Part shown: positions 22,673 to 34,569 of the stretch, piece after piece | Numbering within the stretch: the stretch's first letter is position 1 | How the letters are laid out: each line of letters begins with the position of its first letter | Origin: Scleromitrula shiraiana | Taxonomy: Eukaryota; Ascomycota; Leotiomycetes; Helotiales; Sclerotiniaceae | Assembly (NCBI GenBank): GCA_028455995.1 | Contig: JABELC010000001.1 | Span: 2,530,501 to 2,594,500, forward strand | Direction: 5' to 3' | DNA: 64,000 bases | Translations under genes and position numbers: made by a program | Notes under the pieces: generated by a model | Databases searched by the model: none | What the model was told of the DNA's origin: nothing | The model's input: only the letters and a program-made list of their open reading frames with translations

Positions 22673-23053
22673 ATGTGTATCCACCAGCGTATCATCTACT
22701 CTACCTGCGGCCACTACGCATGGGGTCGTGAGGTTCGAGCCTGCGCTCAGCAGGGTGCCTTCGCCATGTCCCCTACCACCTCTATCGAGTGCGACACTAT
22801 GTATTCTCACCCAATACATACTGTCAAGGTCTCGGAGTTGTGCAAGGTGTGCCACCAGAAGAGAGACAAGACGGAGCGTACCACGACAAAGTTGAGGCAG
22901 GTCCTCAAGGAGATTCGTGAAAGCGTTGAGCGGATGGAGAAGATGCAGAAGGAGACTGCTGCGATTGAAGCCAAGTTTGAGGCTGAGGCTGCGGCCAAGA
23001 AGGCATTGGATGACGAAGATGTCGATGAATTGGCTTTGGAGTCATGGGATTGA
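22673..23053 (+). CDS. Small Cys/His-rich protein with C-terminal coiled coil, hypothetical
   Basis: A 126-residue protein starting at MCIHQRIIYSTCGH. The frame is open 177 nt further upstream, but that part is a low-complexity, UTR-like translation, and fungal proteins of this type usually start at MC(I/V)HE/Q. Residues 2-15 (C-x-H ... CGH), C29, C45 and a CKVC pair near 64-67 suggest zinc binding. From about residue 75 a charged heptad helix (LRQVLKEIRESVERMEKMQKE) is followed by an acidic tail ending LALESWD. Function unknown; a small cytosolic or nuclear scaffold is possible. No introns. Confidence 0.7.
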   Translation: MCIHQRIIYSTCGHYAWGREVRACAQQGAFAMSPTTSIECDTMYSHPIHTVKVSELCKVCHQKRDKTERTTTKLRQVLKEIRESVERMEKMQKETAAIEAKFEAEAAAKKALDDEDVDELALESWD

Positions 23054-23458
23054 GTGAATTCTCTGGAAGAATTCATGGAGGATCAGGGTGAGTGTTATCT
23101 TGAGCTTTTAGGAGTTTTGGACAACGAATAAAACACATTAAAAACAAATAGAACGGTGCAACTGTAGTAATCGAATGTGAAGCGTGATTGAAATAACTAT
23201 AAACCAACAAATACTTGCAAAACGTGAAACTACCAACCTAAGGCTAATCCCACAAACAGTCACACGACGAGTTATTCTTGTCCAAAACACCACCTTGTGG
23301 CTCTGATCAGAGAATGAACCTGAATTTCACAGCTTCCAAAGGGCCACAAGAGAGAGATCACTTAGAGGGAGTGTTTATACTATGGCACAGGTATTTTATT
23401 TGACAACAGGATAGAGTAAAGAAAAATTTAATGGATCATAATCAATTCCCTTAATCTA
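23054..23458. other. Convergent 3' spacer
   Basis: Shared 3' flanks of the Cys/His-rich gene (+) and ATP4 (-). No gene seen. Confidence 0.6.
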
Positions 23459-24363
23459 TTATGCCTTTGAAGAAATGATCTCTGCAACACTGTTAGCACA
23501 CATTTGGGAACAGAGTGGGTATGACGTACTCTCAACATCAGCAACACTTTGTTGCAAGATTTGTTGCAAAACCTTGGGGTTCTCGAGTTCCTTTTGGATC
23601 TTGGCAATAATGCTCTCTGAAAGTTCCTTTTGTTGACGAATCTTCACTTGACCCTCGTATCTGACCCATGAGTCGAGAACGGATTTGGCTTCGGCAGCAA
23701 GAGCGGTGGATTGCTCAAGTTCGAAAGCCTTGGCCTCGAGTTGTGCGGTTTCCTGTAACCTTTGTTAACGAGATTTCAAACCAACCACCCTGTATTCTGA
23801 GTTCAGTACCTTTGAAACCTCGAAGAGGGTCTTGGTGATATCAACAACACTGCCCAATTGTTTGACACTCTCGATTCTTGTCTTGACGGCCTCAGTGTGG
23901 TCTGCACGAGCAGCATTCAAAATGTTCTTGATCTTGTTGATTTGTCCGTCGGCCCACTCAGAGTACAATGGTCCACCAAATTTGATCAAGGATCCCCAAA
24001 CGCTCAAAAGACAGAACATAGTAACGGTTTCGCCGTTAACAACATAGTATTCGTTGCTGAGGGCGTAGAGGGAAAGGGCACCGGCCGACGAAAGGATTGC
24101 GGTCTTGGAGAGATATGAGTTGCCTGGGAGGGCATCGAGAAGGGATTGTGCCTTCTTCTTAGGGTCCTCTGCTGGTACATTGGATGTTGATCGCGAAGTC
24201 GAGAGAGATGTGAGGGCCGGGAAGGTACGGGAAGAAATAGCTGGTCGAAGACGTGCGGCCCCTAGTCTATGTCAGTTGTCGCATTCCATAGCAATTGCGC
24301 CGAAAATAGAGCATGCAGTATTTCCTCCATACCTAAGGCGCTTCTTGCTAATCTTGCTGCCAT
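23459..24363 (-). CDS. ATP4: Mitochondrial F1Fo ATP synthase subunit b (subunit 4)
   Basis: Four exons: 24363-24333, 24261-23810, 23752-23530 and 23481-23459 (introns 71, 57 and 48 bp) encode 242 residues. The N-terminus MAARLARSALGAARLRP and following Ser/Thr/Arg-rich stretch are a mitochondrial presequence. Two adjacent hydrophobic segments (SKTAILSSAGALSLYALSNEYYVV and TVTMFCLLSVWGSLIKFGG) are the membrane hairpin; the rest is the long peripheral-stalk helix (DGQINKIKNILNAARADHTE, ETAQLEAKAFELEQ, KIQKELENPKVLQQILQQS). The 23-nt last exon gives the C-terminus VEKIISSKA; the acceptor GTTGCAG was chosen because it restores this ending, while the upstream TAACAG gives a poor frame. The length matches yeast Atp4. 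It shares a 241-bp promoter with NOC4. Confidence 0.95.
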
Positions 24364-24604
24364 TGTGAGATGAGGGGAGATGATGTAGAGCTGCTCAACT
24401 TGCTTGAAAGGCTTGAGACGAGGTTCTGTCGGAATTCGCTACAATCGTTGATCCATCGTCACGTGAAATAAATTCGAAATTCTCGGTCCAACGCATCAAT
24501 GCCTGAGGTATCAACAACTTTTCTGAACATTGGAATTTATTTTTTGATATTCGATAAGAAAATCAGACGGTTAGAAAGTTACCAAATTAACCAAAAAGTT
24601 CACC
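24364..24604. promoter_or_regulatory. Divergent promoter ATP4 / NOC4
   Basis: The 241 bp between two divergent start codons must hold both promoters and 5' UTRs. A GATGAGGGGAGATGATG stretch near the ATP4 start (24370-24386) resembles PAC-type GATGAG sites of ribosome-biogenesis genes; this is a weak, short match. No clear TATA box. Confidence 0.6.
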
Positions 24605-26348
24605 ATGCCTGGCACAATTATTGATTCGAATCGCCCTTCCAAAAGGAAAAGATCTACTTCTGAAAAAGGTCCTTCGAAACGAGCCCGATCAGAAAGCAGT
24701 GAGGAAGATCCACAGGCGCAAATCCTCTTGTTGGAGGCGGAGATTTTTGAATCGAAGAAGAATTATAATAATATTGCAACATTAATTAGCCTAACAAAAA
24801 ATGATCCGGAATCCTCAGATGGCTCAATGCTTGCGGCAATTTCGCTATGTAGAATCTTCACCAAATTGATGGTTTCTGGAGCTCTGCAGAAAACGAAAGA
24901 GAGCTCAGAGAAGGATATTCTTGTTATTCGATGGCTAAAAGAACGATACTCAGAATACAAGATTGTTCTCCTCGAAATGTTGGGGCATGAGGATATTGCA
25001 GCTACTGCATTGACTCTTTGCATGAGGATGTTGAAGACTGAGGGGCAGCATCTCCGAAATGGCCAGGACTCCAACTTCCCTACAGGATTACTTACGGATA
25101 TGGTTCAGGTTTTGACTCGACCTGAAAATGATAGCGGCATAAGGAAGGAGTTTAGTGAGAAATTTGTTGAAGAATATGATGATATTCGGTTTTATACTCT
25201 CGAAGCTATTCAGTTAGTTTACCCTCACTTACCGATTATTAACTACCGATTTTTAAATACTAACTTTATAGAAAAATATTGAGCAATGCACAAGTGCGGA
25301 CTTCAAAGGAAGATTCTTTTGATAGTTTCTATGAGATTCTCACTTCGATAGCATCAGTTCCCGAATCCAAGGAAGAACTCGAAGACTTCTACGTACCTGC
25401 GCCGAAGAAGAAGACCCATCCCCTCTACTCTCTCACACAACACAAAAGACGTGCACAAGAAGCATGGCTAGCAGTCATGAATATGGAGATGAATAAAGAG
25501 AGAAGAAAGTTGATACTGGCAAAAATGACCGAATCCATTGTACCATGGTTTACCAAGCCAGAGTTATTGATGGATTTTTTGACAGATTCTTATAATTCAG
25601 GTGGATCAACTTCGCTGTTGGCTCTTTCTGGTGTCTTTTACTTGATACAAGAGAAGAACTTGGATTACCCCTCATTTTACCGAAAGCTGTATTCCCTTCT
25701 GGATACAGGCATACTGCATTCTAAGCACCGTTCGAGGTTCTTCCGACTTCTAGACACATTTTTATCTTCAACACATTTACCAGTAGTACTTGTTGCAAGC
25801 TTCCTCAAAAGACTTTCCCGTCTGGCATTGCATGCTCCTCCCTCAGCAGTCGTTGCGGTTGTGCCGTGGATTTACAATCTGTTGAAGAAACATCCACAGT
25901 GCTTATTTATGATTCATCGAGAAACAAGGGGAGAAGAAGCTAAGAAGAAATTGGAAGAAGGACTCGATGATCCATTCATCATGGAAGAGGAAGATCCAAC
26001 GTTGACGAATGCTATTGATAGTAGCTTGTGGGAGATCGTCACGCTACAGTCACATTACCACCCAAATGTTGCAACACTTGCTAAAATTATTTCGGAGCAA
26101 TTTACCAAGCATGCTTATAATCTAGAGGATTTCCTCGACCATTCTTATGGAAGTGTAAGTTGGTTTCTCTTCATTGTCGCATATACTAATACTAATATGT
26201 TGAATAGATGATTGAAGCAGAGCTATCGAAGGATGTCAAGAAAGTACCAGTTGTAGAATATGAGATACCCAAGAAGATTTTTATGAAGCACGAGATAGAT
26301 TCTGGACTGGAGGATTCTTTACTTGTGAAGCTTTGGACTTTCAATTAG
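24605..26348 (+). CDS. NOC4: Nucleolar complex protein 4 (CBF/MAK21 family)
   Basis: Three exons: 24605-25212, 25272-26154 and 26208-26348 (introns 59 and 53 bp) give 543 residues, close to yeast Noc4. The N-terminus is basic with a bipartite-like nuclear signal (RPSKRKRSTSEKGPSKRARS). The CBF/MAK21 domain spans about 300-470 and includes LLALSGVFYLIQEKNLDYP, the FYRKLYSLLD block, KHRSRFFRLLD and HLPVVLVASFLKRLSRLAL, followed by PWIYNLLKKHP. The last exon encodes VPVVEYEIPKKIF. By homology Noc4 pairs with Nop14 in 40S pre-ribosome assembly and export in the nucleolus. The first splice restores EAIQ|KILSNAQVR. A CTAAT-rich branch region lies just before the third exon. Confidence 0.92.
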
Positions 26349-26986
26349 ATTCAAGAATAATATCATTATGAAATTGTATTACACTGCAAGTCATTCCGAA
26401 CGCTGGCATTGATATGCAATGACCGAGATCAAAATTAATGGTGGAGAATAATTAATGCAGCTATTTATACGGAAGTATCTTCTTAAATTCCATCGTTCCC
26501 TCGACTCATTTCTAAGGACAAAGGAAGCCTGCTTGATATTTTAAAATAATCGAAGTCATGGTATTATATCATCCTTTCACATATGTATGTAAAAAAAAAC
26601 CCTGGTGTAATAAACTTAAATCAATAATGTTGCGTGATATTAATACATTAGTAGCGTTCCCTTAAAGACGGACTAGCATAGAGTACCCGCTCAATAATAA
26701 CTGCGCCCGCTTTGCACAGCACACCCCAAAAGCATAAGATTTGCGGCAGCGACAATCTACAAAATTTCTGCAAGTAATAATAAGCCTTGCATGCCTCGTA
26801 ATGTACAATGAAAGTCATCCTTGGCAAACCCCGCGGCTCAGAAGCCAGCCACACTACATATTATTTACTGAGTGGCACTCACGTTAATACTCACAAGGCT
26901 GTACTACAAGAAAGTCAAACTGCAGCAGTTGGCATTGAATCAAAGCACAATACCCAATTTCAACTTTCTGGAATGATATGATAAAA
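26349..26986. other. Intergenic spacer
   Basis: The 3' flank of NOC4 and the promoter of the Sel1-repeat gene; T-tract and A-tract near 26590. No gene seen. Confidence 0.55.
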
Positions 26987-29647
26987 ATGCCTTTTCGTGA
27001 TCTACTAAAGAAGAAAGATAAGGTCGCAAAGCATGATCCCGCTCAACCGGAAGCTGCTCCAACTTTCACATTCTTGAGGAGTGTAAGTCAATGAGCTCAA
27101 AGATATCCCATTTTAATGCAAATTTAACAATACAAAAGGACACACATACACAAGAAGTAATAAACCCTCCAAGTTTCTCTTCGTCGGAAACGTCCAATCC
27201 GTCTTCGGTCAATCGGCCCAGCCACGAATCTCGAACATCTCGGCTCTTTGGAGGGCGACCGAGAAGCAATTCAGGCGAGTCTAGAAGCTCAGGAACATCC
27301 GGCGCATCATCTACTTCGCCAGTGGATAATAGAACAATACCGAAAACTACACATAGTAACAAGAGATTATCACAACGTTTCGGTCTGCGCAAACCTGATG
27401 CGGAATCATCGCATGTCCCAAGTGATCTGCCTGAAATAACAGTCGAGGGATCAGCCGAAGATAGAGCTAGCGCAGAATCACAATGGGAGCAGAGGGCTAC
27501 TATATTAGCGCAACAAAATGAGAGATCCATAAGTAGACCAGGTTCGGGGCATGAGCCCAGACCAGATGACGGAGGGTTTGAGGGAAAGCCTCGAGCCATA
27601 AGCCCAGGGAATGGTAACAACGGTGTTGTTGCTAGTAGAACTACAGATGACGATCTTCAAATGGGCATTCGTCTTCATGAGTCTGGACAATACGAGGAGG
27701 CAACAAAGATATTCGCAAGGCTAGCAGATCCCAATGGAGATAATCACGCTCTTTCTCAGATATTATACGTAAGCTTGGCACTTTCCAATTCCATGCCAAT
27801 CACCGAGGCCCGAAACTGGATAGTTCCAGCTCCTCAGGTTTCTCCCATCTTCGGGTGCTATCTGGTTGCCAACGATGATGTACTGCTGAGCACTTCCCGA
27901 TTCAATTACTAATATTTATACCCAGGGTTTGGCTTTGAGGTACGTCGGAATGGCCCTTTATGCGGCCCGGATCACATCGTCCGGCTGAGGTGTTCAATTG
28001 AATGAAGAGCTCTCTGCGTATCAATTGAAATTCTAATTGATAATTTAGGCATGGTTGGGGTTGTAAAGCAAATCCAGCTGAAGCTGTCACTTATCTCTCG
28101 GCAGCGGCTTCGAATGCGGCAGCAAGTACGTACCTTGCATTCATCACTCCTCACATTGGTATAGTGCTGACTTCGTGGACAAGTCGAGGGGCTTGTACTT
28201 CAGGCAGGAACCATGAAAGGAGGACCTGCTAAAGGCGAACTCGTCATTGCGATTTTCGAGTTGGCGAACTGCTTCAGACATGGTGAGCATCCTTCTATGA
28301 GTTGTCCGGTTCGTCACTGGCAGGCTGGGGAGTTGCCTGCCACGACTGAAATCCCCTTCCGGTGTTCTCTACACCCCCTTAGTCTCCTCTCTACATTGAA
28401 GGAGAGATTCCTCAATCGAGTAATACTGACTCGGATAATTTCCAGGCTGGGGAGTCGAGAAGGATCCAATAGCAGCTCAGAAAGTAAGTAGAACCTGAAC
28501 CATTGGATCGGGGGTTTAGTCCTAGTTCAATCACTGACGTTGTTACAGTATTATCAGACCGCTGCCGAGCTTGGAGATACAGGTATGCACGAAGCTTTTG
28601 CCTAACTGTATGTACGAACCATTCACTAATTGTAACACAGATAGTATGAATGAGGTGAGCCTACCAAAATCTACTTCACGAACTGAGGTTACATGATCGG
28701 AAATTCTATCGTAAATTGATGCCGGACTTATTAGACTTGTTCTACAAAGATCTTGATCTGGTTAAACTAACTCTTTGGATCGAAGGTTGCATGGTGTTTC
28801 CTACAAGGGTTTGGTAAGTTCTCGATCGCTTCCAAGAAAATACTCGTAATCATCCCGTTGTTTTTGCCTGATCTAAATATGCTGACCACTGCGCACCACC
28901 ACTGTAGGTTGCAAAAAAGACAAAGTAAGTGCAACGAATCAAACCCACGACTCTGATTCACCAGCCTCGGATCCAGTAACTTACTGTGGCTTGCGCATAA
29001 ACACTGCATTTGGGCAGCAATGGGGCATGCACTTGATTAGTCTTGTCTCTGACTTGCATTCAACCGAAAATTTCTACTTCCCCACACAAATCACTCCCAT
29101 CCATTCATGAAAAATGAGGCTCGTTTTTGCTACCAGTACTAACTACATTTCTTGCAGTACCGAGCAGCACAGTATCTTCGCAAAGCCGAAAATGCAGGTG
29201 TGAAGACGTTAGGCAATTCTTGGTGAGCCTTTCCCTCTAGTTTATCTTTTTTATAGTTTCCTTTTTAGGGATCTCATACCCTTGGACATCTTAAACTCTT
29301 CCAATCATTATTTTTTGTTTTCTCTGGGGAAATATAGTTTTTCTACCACATCGCATCAACATGCCTATCTTACCTGGTTATTGTTACCTACCTACATGAA
29401 GGCTAGTCATTTATTATTTTCTATTTGCGCGGTAGTCCCGTCTAGAGTGGGGTTTGGCTGTACCCGAAATATGCGTCCTGTCAATGTCAAACCTGCAGCC
29501 AAAAAAATCAGTTGGCTCTCATTGCTTCCTCGGCAATCTCGGTTTTTGATTAGAGCCAAAAAAAATTCTTGTATGTCGGTTACATTTCTCGCTGACTGAT
29601 ATTCATTGGTACGTAGGATCTGGAAAGAAAAATATAACCCAAAGTAG
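26987..29647 (+). CDS. Sel1-repeat (TPR-like) protein, Nif1-like
   Basis: Twelve exons give 380 residues: 26987-27082, 27139-27768, 27926-27939, 28049-28125, 28184-28282, 28446-28483, 28549-28582, 28641-28654, 28786-28813, 28908-28924, 29158-29222 and 29617-29647. Every junction has GT...AG and keeps the frame; the total is 1143 nt. The N-terminus MPFRDLLKKKDK continues into a disordered Ser-rich region. Sel1 repeats follow: HALSQILYGLALRHGWGC, AKGELVIAIFELANCFRHGWG, TDSMNEVAWCFLQGFGC and KYRAAQYLRKAENAGV. Sel1 proteins are adaptors; the resemblance is to the fungal proteins labelled cell-cycle inhibitor Nif1, an inference from memory. The repeat domain is split into exons of 14, 77, 99, 38, 34, 14, 28 and 17 nt, unusually short for a fungus. 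Confidence 0.85.
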
Positions 29648-30775
29648 ATTCCTTTGTACCATACTAAAAGGGTATATCTATGTTTCGTTTTCAATCCAGT
29701 CGGGCGAGGCCGAAGACAAAAGGCTGCACGGATGGAGCAAACGGGCGATGTCTCGGAGTTTTTACCTGACTGACCTTTACTAAATCCTACGGACGTTACT
29801 ATTCCCATTCTCTAGTTTTACATTTTTCTCGTTGGTTCGGCTTGGCTTGGCTTGATTTGGGTTATTTTGGTTTTGGGTTTTCCGAGCGCGTTCCGGATAT
29901 CAGGCTTAATTGGTATCATATCGTATCAGATCAGGTCAACTTCGAGGCCTAGCAAGGTCATGTTCGAAAGCTGAGATCAATGGAAGATAGGTATCTTTTC
30001 CCTCGGACTCGACTCGAAATGGGACAACGACGAGTGGATTCTTTCTTCTTACCTGCGTTTTTTCTTCTTGTTTTCTTTTTTCAGGATATGTAGCGTGATC
30101 TGCACTTGATATGCATCACGTTATTCATGGTTTTGATGGGATGATGACTTGGTTTGGGTTGGTTCAGTATGTGGATATGGGGCACAGGATAGGATAGGAT
30201 AGGATAGGATGGAATGGGAATCATACATAGGCTAGCATATTTACTTAGTTACGTACATATACTAGCAGGGCAAGGGCAAAAGTAATCATTTTCCTCTTAT
30301 GTACTTACATTAGAGTACAATGTTATCTTTTTTCGATGAATACTACTTACTACCTATGTAGGTAGTAAAAGTAATCGAATTTTATAGTTCATCAATAATA
30401 AATAGTTCATGCTGCTTTTAACTCTCTTCCTCCCTGTTCGTATTTACATATTCTTTTATTCTTAGATCTCTTATTTTACATTTTGGGTATATTCGAATTA
30501 TACCTCTATTTGTGTTTCCCGTGTTGTGTGCTTGTTCTATCACGTTGGGCTGGCTACACTACTCTATGCTCTACATACTGTACACCGATATCTGATCTGA
30601 TATATGGTGGCTTGACTCGGCTCGACTCGACTCGACTCTACTTGACTTTGCTTGGCTTGACTTGACTTGGCTTGGCTTGGCTTATATTTTTTTGGGCTCG
30701 GTTTGGTATGTACGTGTCGTGTCGTCTTGTTTGCACGACTTAAGTTCATCCATGAGTTCGTGAGTTCGATATGTC

Positions 30776-30811
30776 TACCTACCTACCTACCTACCTACCT
30801 ACCTACCTACT
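30776..30811. repeat. (CTAC)n microsatellite
   Basis: About nine CTAC units. Confidence 0.9.
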
Positions 30812-31104
30812 CCTTTACATGTATCGCTCCTCATATTGTAGGTAGACACGATGGTAGCGCACCAGTAGGTATAGTATATTCATTCCACTGTACTGGACAT
30901 CGCTGCGTTCCTTTCTCCCAATATCCTACTCGTCCCCATACCGGTTTACTAGCCAATAGAGACCCCTCGTTTCCTTGCCCCTACCCTTACTTTACTTTAG
31001 ACTTACATAACGCTACATGCCATGCCATGGCATGGCATCTAGACTGTCAGACATACATATCGGTGCAGTATCTCCATTGTCTCCACATTCAATCCTCCCG
31101 CATC

Positions 31105-31155
31105 GCATCGCATGGCATCGCATCGCATGGCATGGCATGGCATGGCATGGCATTG
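31105..31155. repeat. GCATG/GCATC pentamer array
   Basis: Pentamers CATCG and CATGG alternate over about 50 bp. The same CATGG motif occurs at 31021-31038 in palindromic form (CCATGCCATGGCATGG-like). Confidence 0.75.
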
Positions 31156-31669
31156 CAGTGACAGACGGGTAGGTGGAGTTTATGCTATGCTATGCTATGC
31201 ACTGCTATGTACAGCTATGTACAGCTATGCCATGCAAGAAGAAAAAAAAATGAAGGGAAAATTCTTCAATCAGATTTTCCATGAATGTATGAATGTATGA
31301 ATGAATGAATGAATGAATAAATGAATTGAATTGAGCGAGCCACGTGATTGGTACGAAGTGACATCCCTCTCCAATCCCACCAAACGAGCCAGAAAAGAAG
31401 AAAAAATGAAAAAGGAACGATAGAAAGCCAAATGTGTATGCAGAGCATAACCAACTAGCATCTATCTCCCATATCTGCTCGAGGAAAAGATAGTCGCCGA
31501 TACTTGGTTACTGGGCACTGGTAGTTGGTTCGCCGTCTAGATAGATACTATGGAGGTAGGGAATGGATACGGCGGTTATGCTATTTTCTCTATCGTCTGT
31601 TATGTATGGGTTTAAAGCCGAAGACGAGGGTGAAGGTAAATTTGATATCATATCATATATGATCTACAG

Positions 31670-31887
31670 CTACATACATACATACATACATATACATATA
31701 CATATACATACATACACATACACAGTACGAGGTGCATACATACAAACATACATACAGCATGAAAAGCCATAGTATGTATACACGGGTTTTCACGGACTCC
31801 GGAGTCGACGACATACAAACGGGATCACTGTGTGAAAATTTCTTCACTTCTTTTTCCTGCTGCTCGTGATTATTGTTGGATATATGG

Positions 31888-31925
<38 letters not shown>

Positions 31926-32178
31926 GTGGAGATCTTCACTAACCTCAATTGCATACACGCATCCACATACGTACGTACATACAAAAGCTCCACCGATTCG
32001 TCATATACACATAACCTGAAACGTGAAACGTGAAACATGAAACATGAAACACGAAATATGAAATATGAAATAAATCTCCTGATGAAAACTTGAAACGTTC
32101 ATGTCGTTGTATGTATATATGTATGTATATGTATATGTATATATGTATGTACATGTATGTATATGTATATGTATGTAA
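31670..32178. repeat. ACAT / TATG tetramer arrays
   Basis: ACAT units run at 31670-31750 and TATG units at 31890-31925 and 32108-32178, so the two strands' versions of one tetramer flank each other and could pair as a large imperfect hairpin. Between them lies a run of GAAACATGAAAC-type units (32028-32070). Confidence 0.75.
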
Positions 32179-32206
32179 TACTAATATGTATAGATACGTG
32201 TAACCT

Positions 32207-32266
32207 TTAGGCTCTAGGCTCTAGACTCTAGGCTCTAAGCTCTAAGCTCTAAGCTCTAGGCTCTTG
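32207..32266. repeat. GGCTCTA heptamer array
   Basis: About eight units of the heptamer GGCTCTA with single-base variants (GACTCTA, AGCTCTA). There are no unique spacers, so it is not a CRISPR array. Confidence 0.85.
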
Positions 32267-32562
32267 GCTTTTGGGGAATTTAGTTTGTTTCAGGATTTAT
32301 GGGGAGATATGGAGTGGGAATGATGGGGAGATGGTACGAGCCAAGGTTGTGTGTGTGTGTGTGTGTTGTTGTGTTGTTTGGGTTTGTTTGGTTTGGTTTG
32401 GATGGTTTGGATGGTTTGGATGGATGGATGTTTGTGTGTGTGTGGGGTTAGATTGGGTTGGGAGTAGGGTAGACAGACACCAAGAATAGAGGGTCTATGA
32501 TTGGATGAGGAGGGTGATGTTTTGATTGGAGTGCTTTGGTTTTTGTTTTTGTTTTGTGGGGA

Positions 32563-32620
32563 GAGAGAGAGAGAGAGAGAGAGCTGGAGGGGAGAGGAGA
32601 GTGGAGAGGAGAGGAGAGTT
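32563..32620. repeat. (GA)n and purine tract
   Basis: An eleven-unit GA dinucleotide run followed by GGAGAGGAGAG purine sequence. Confidence 0.85.
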
Positions 32621-32809
32621 TGTCGTTTCATGTGAACTATATACGCAAACTATTGAATGGTTATTTCAAGTAATACAAGAAGGCCATTATCATCTACAAA
32701 CAAACAAACAAACAATCAATCAATCAAACAATCAATCAAAGTATTATCTAATTGAAATGCTCGTCATTCAAATCCAGAACATCCGTTCAACATATAAACA
32801 ATCATGAAA

Positions 32810-33190
32810 CATATTCTAGTATAAATATCTATATTTCAGATAAACATTAATTATAATTATATTAAAATAAAGATATTTAAATATTTAAAGCTTATATAAT
32901 AAATATTCGATATGACTTTATTCAACATATATCAATCACACATTCAATACTCAAAATATAGAAAGATAGACATTCGAATAAACTTTAGCTAATTCATTTT
33001 TGAATGTTTGTGTAGAATATAGATATTACAATTACAATTAGAATGTGTATCATTATATATAAGTTAGTTGGATATTCAAATACACGTTAGCTACTAGTAA
33101 TTCATTTTTAAATGTCTATATACACTGGCAACACAAACATTACAATTAAACTGTATATCATTATATATAAGCTAGCCAGACATTCAACAG
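32810..33190. repeat. Hairpin-array repeat family, locus A (two tandem units)
   Basis: The part 32985-33190 holds two direct units of about 100 bp. Each has TTAGCTA..ATTCATTTTT(G/A)AATGT, then ATTACAATTA, then TATCATTATATATAAG, then a (GA/GG)(C/T)ATTCAA end. The block 32810-32985 is a more degenerate AT-rich part with the same AGATAGACATTCGAATA end. Confidence 0.7.
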
Positions 33191-33423
33191 TTCAACAACT
33201 CATCCATTGATATCGTCAGGTATAGATATAGATATAGATATAGGTAGGTATAGGACAGAAAGCCTTAATTAAAAGATGTGAACATAACCAAAAAGAAACA
33301 ATCTCATGTTTTCTTCCGGCTTTTCTTATATTTTTCTCTTCCTATTTGATTTTCGTCTCGAAATTGAATGGAAGAGGATGAATGTTTCGTTTAAATACAT
33401 ATAATACTCCCTCCCAATAATCA

Positions 33424-33465
33424 CAGTCATCATCATCATCATCATCATCATCATTATCATCGTCA
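33424..33465. repeat. (CAT)n microsatellite
   Basis: About ten CAT triplets with two variants; the reverse strand reads as poly-Asp and is not a gene. Confidence 0.9.
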
Positions 33466-34569
33466 TAATCATCAACAACAAAGACATTCACATATCCAAA
33501 ATATTTTAAATCCAAATCCACATTCAAGTCCAATTTCAATTCCAATTGGCAAAAATACTCCAGACAATAAGAGTGAGTAAATACAAGGAAAGTGATAAAA
33601 TAAAAGTATGATCCCGAGAAATGAAATGAAATGAGACGATTCCATTGTTCGTGTCCACCAAGAACAATAGATCGATAATCCAAGAGATAATATGATTAGG
33701 AAAATCCGATTGAGAAACGTATCGGTCGGTGTGGGTTGCTTTGCTTTTCGAAAAAAAAATCAATCAATGTGATACCGTGAGGTAGATTTCGTAAAGCAGG
33801 CTCTTGCGTGTATGTGTTTATGCGAGGTCATTGATCGTATGAGTGGAAAGGCTCCGTGAAAACAAACTTGGAGGGGTATTTGCGTGTAAAAATTCGCGAT
33901 TTTGTGTATCTTTTATGGTCGTAATATTGATTGTATTGTTTGTATTGTAGTAATAAAATGTCATGAAGAAAAAAAGAATTCGTGATAACGTTGTCGTAAT
34001 AATGATATGATGTTAATAATAGTAAGGAAACATGGTTGCTATGTATAGCTTGGTGTGTTTGTTTGTTGACCCCTTCCCAATCCGTCCAGTCCAAGAGAGT
34101 TCCTTCCTTCTCCTCAATTAACCAACCCATCCAATTTACAATATGTATTCCTCTGTCCAGCCGCGAGCTGATGTCGTCTTATAACTGGCGAAACCAAATG
34201 ATAAAATGAAATAATAAGGAAAAACCCCAAGTTTGATGACCCGTCGCTAACTATGATCGATGATGATGCAATAATAATAGGAAATAGACATAACAATTTG
34301 TGAAATACCAGTTGCCGTAAAACCATGAAGCCATGAACCATAAAGCCATTAATGAAAATGAAAAAAATGTGAAATAAAAATCAAAAAATCAAACGCTCGC
34401 TATTTCGCTCCAAAATAAAATAATAAGAAATTTCCAGAAAGATATGCGTGAGCAACATAGTCTCTGATCGCAATGAAGCCGTAAATCATGAAAGCCGTAA
34501 AGATAAAACCGTGGATGATGATAATATCGAAGAGGAGTAGATATGACATAGTTTTTTGTTGTGCTAAAT

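Larger units (their letters stand above)
29648..34569. other. Gene-free, microsatellite-rich region
   Basis: About 4.9 kb without a convincing gene. It contains GGATAG, CTCGA, CTAC, GCATG, GAAT, ACAT/TATG, CTCTAGG, GT, GA and CAT arrays between 30.2 and 33.5 kb, and one locus of the hairpin-array repeat family (32.81-33.19 kb). The strip 33.8-34.57 kb is probably the long 3' region of the bZIP gene. Translations in every frame are repeat-like (Tyr-Ile-His, Ser-Phe-Ile-His). Confidence 0.65.

Noticed and set aside
28925..29157. tRNA-like stretch with GGGTTTGATTC on the - strand in an intron
   Set aside because: The T-arm stem does not pair and no acceptor stem or D-arm could be drawn.
29282..29599. 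105-codon ORF inside the 394-bp last intron of the Sel1-repeat gene
   Set aside because: No start context or domain, and it lies wholly within an intron needed for the WIWKEKYNPK ending.
32207..32266. CRISPR-like short repeat array
   Set aside because: A head-to-tail heptamer without spacers; a simple minisatellite in a eukaryote.
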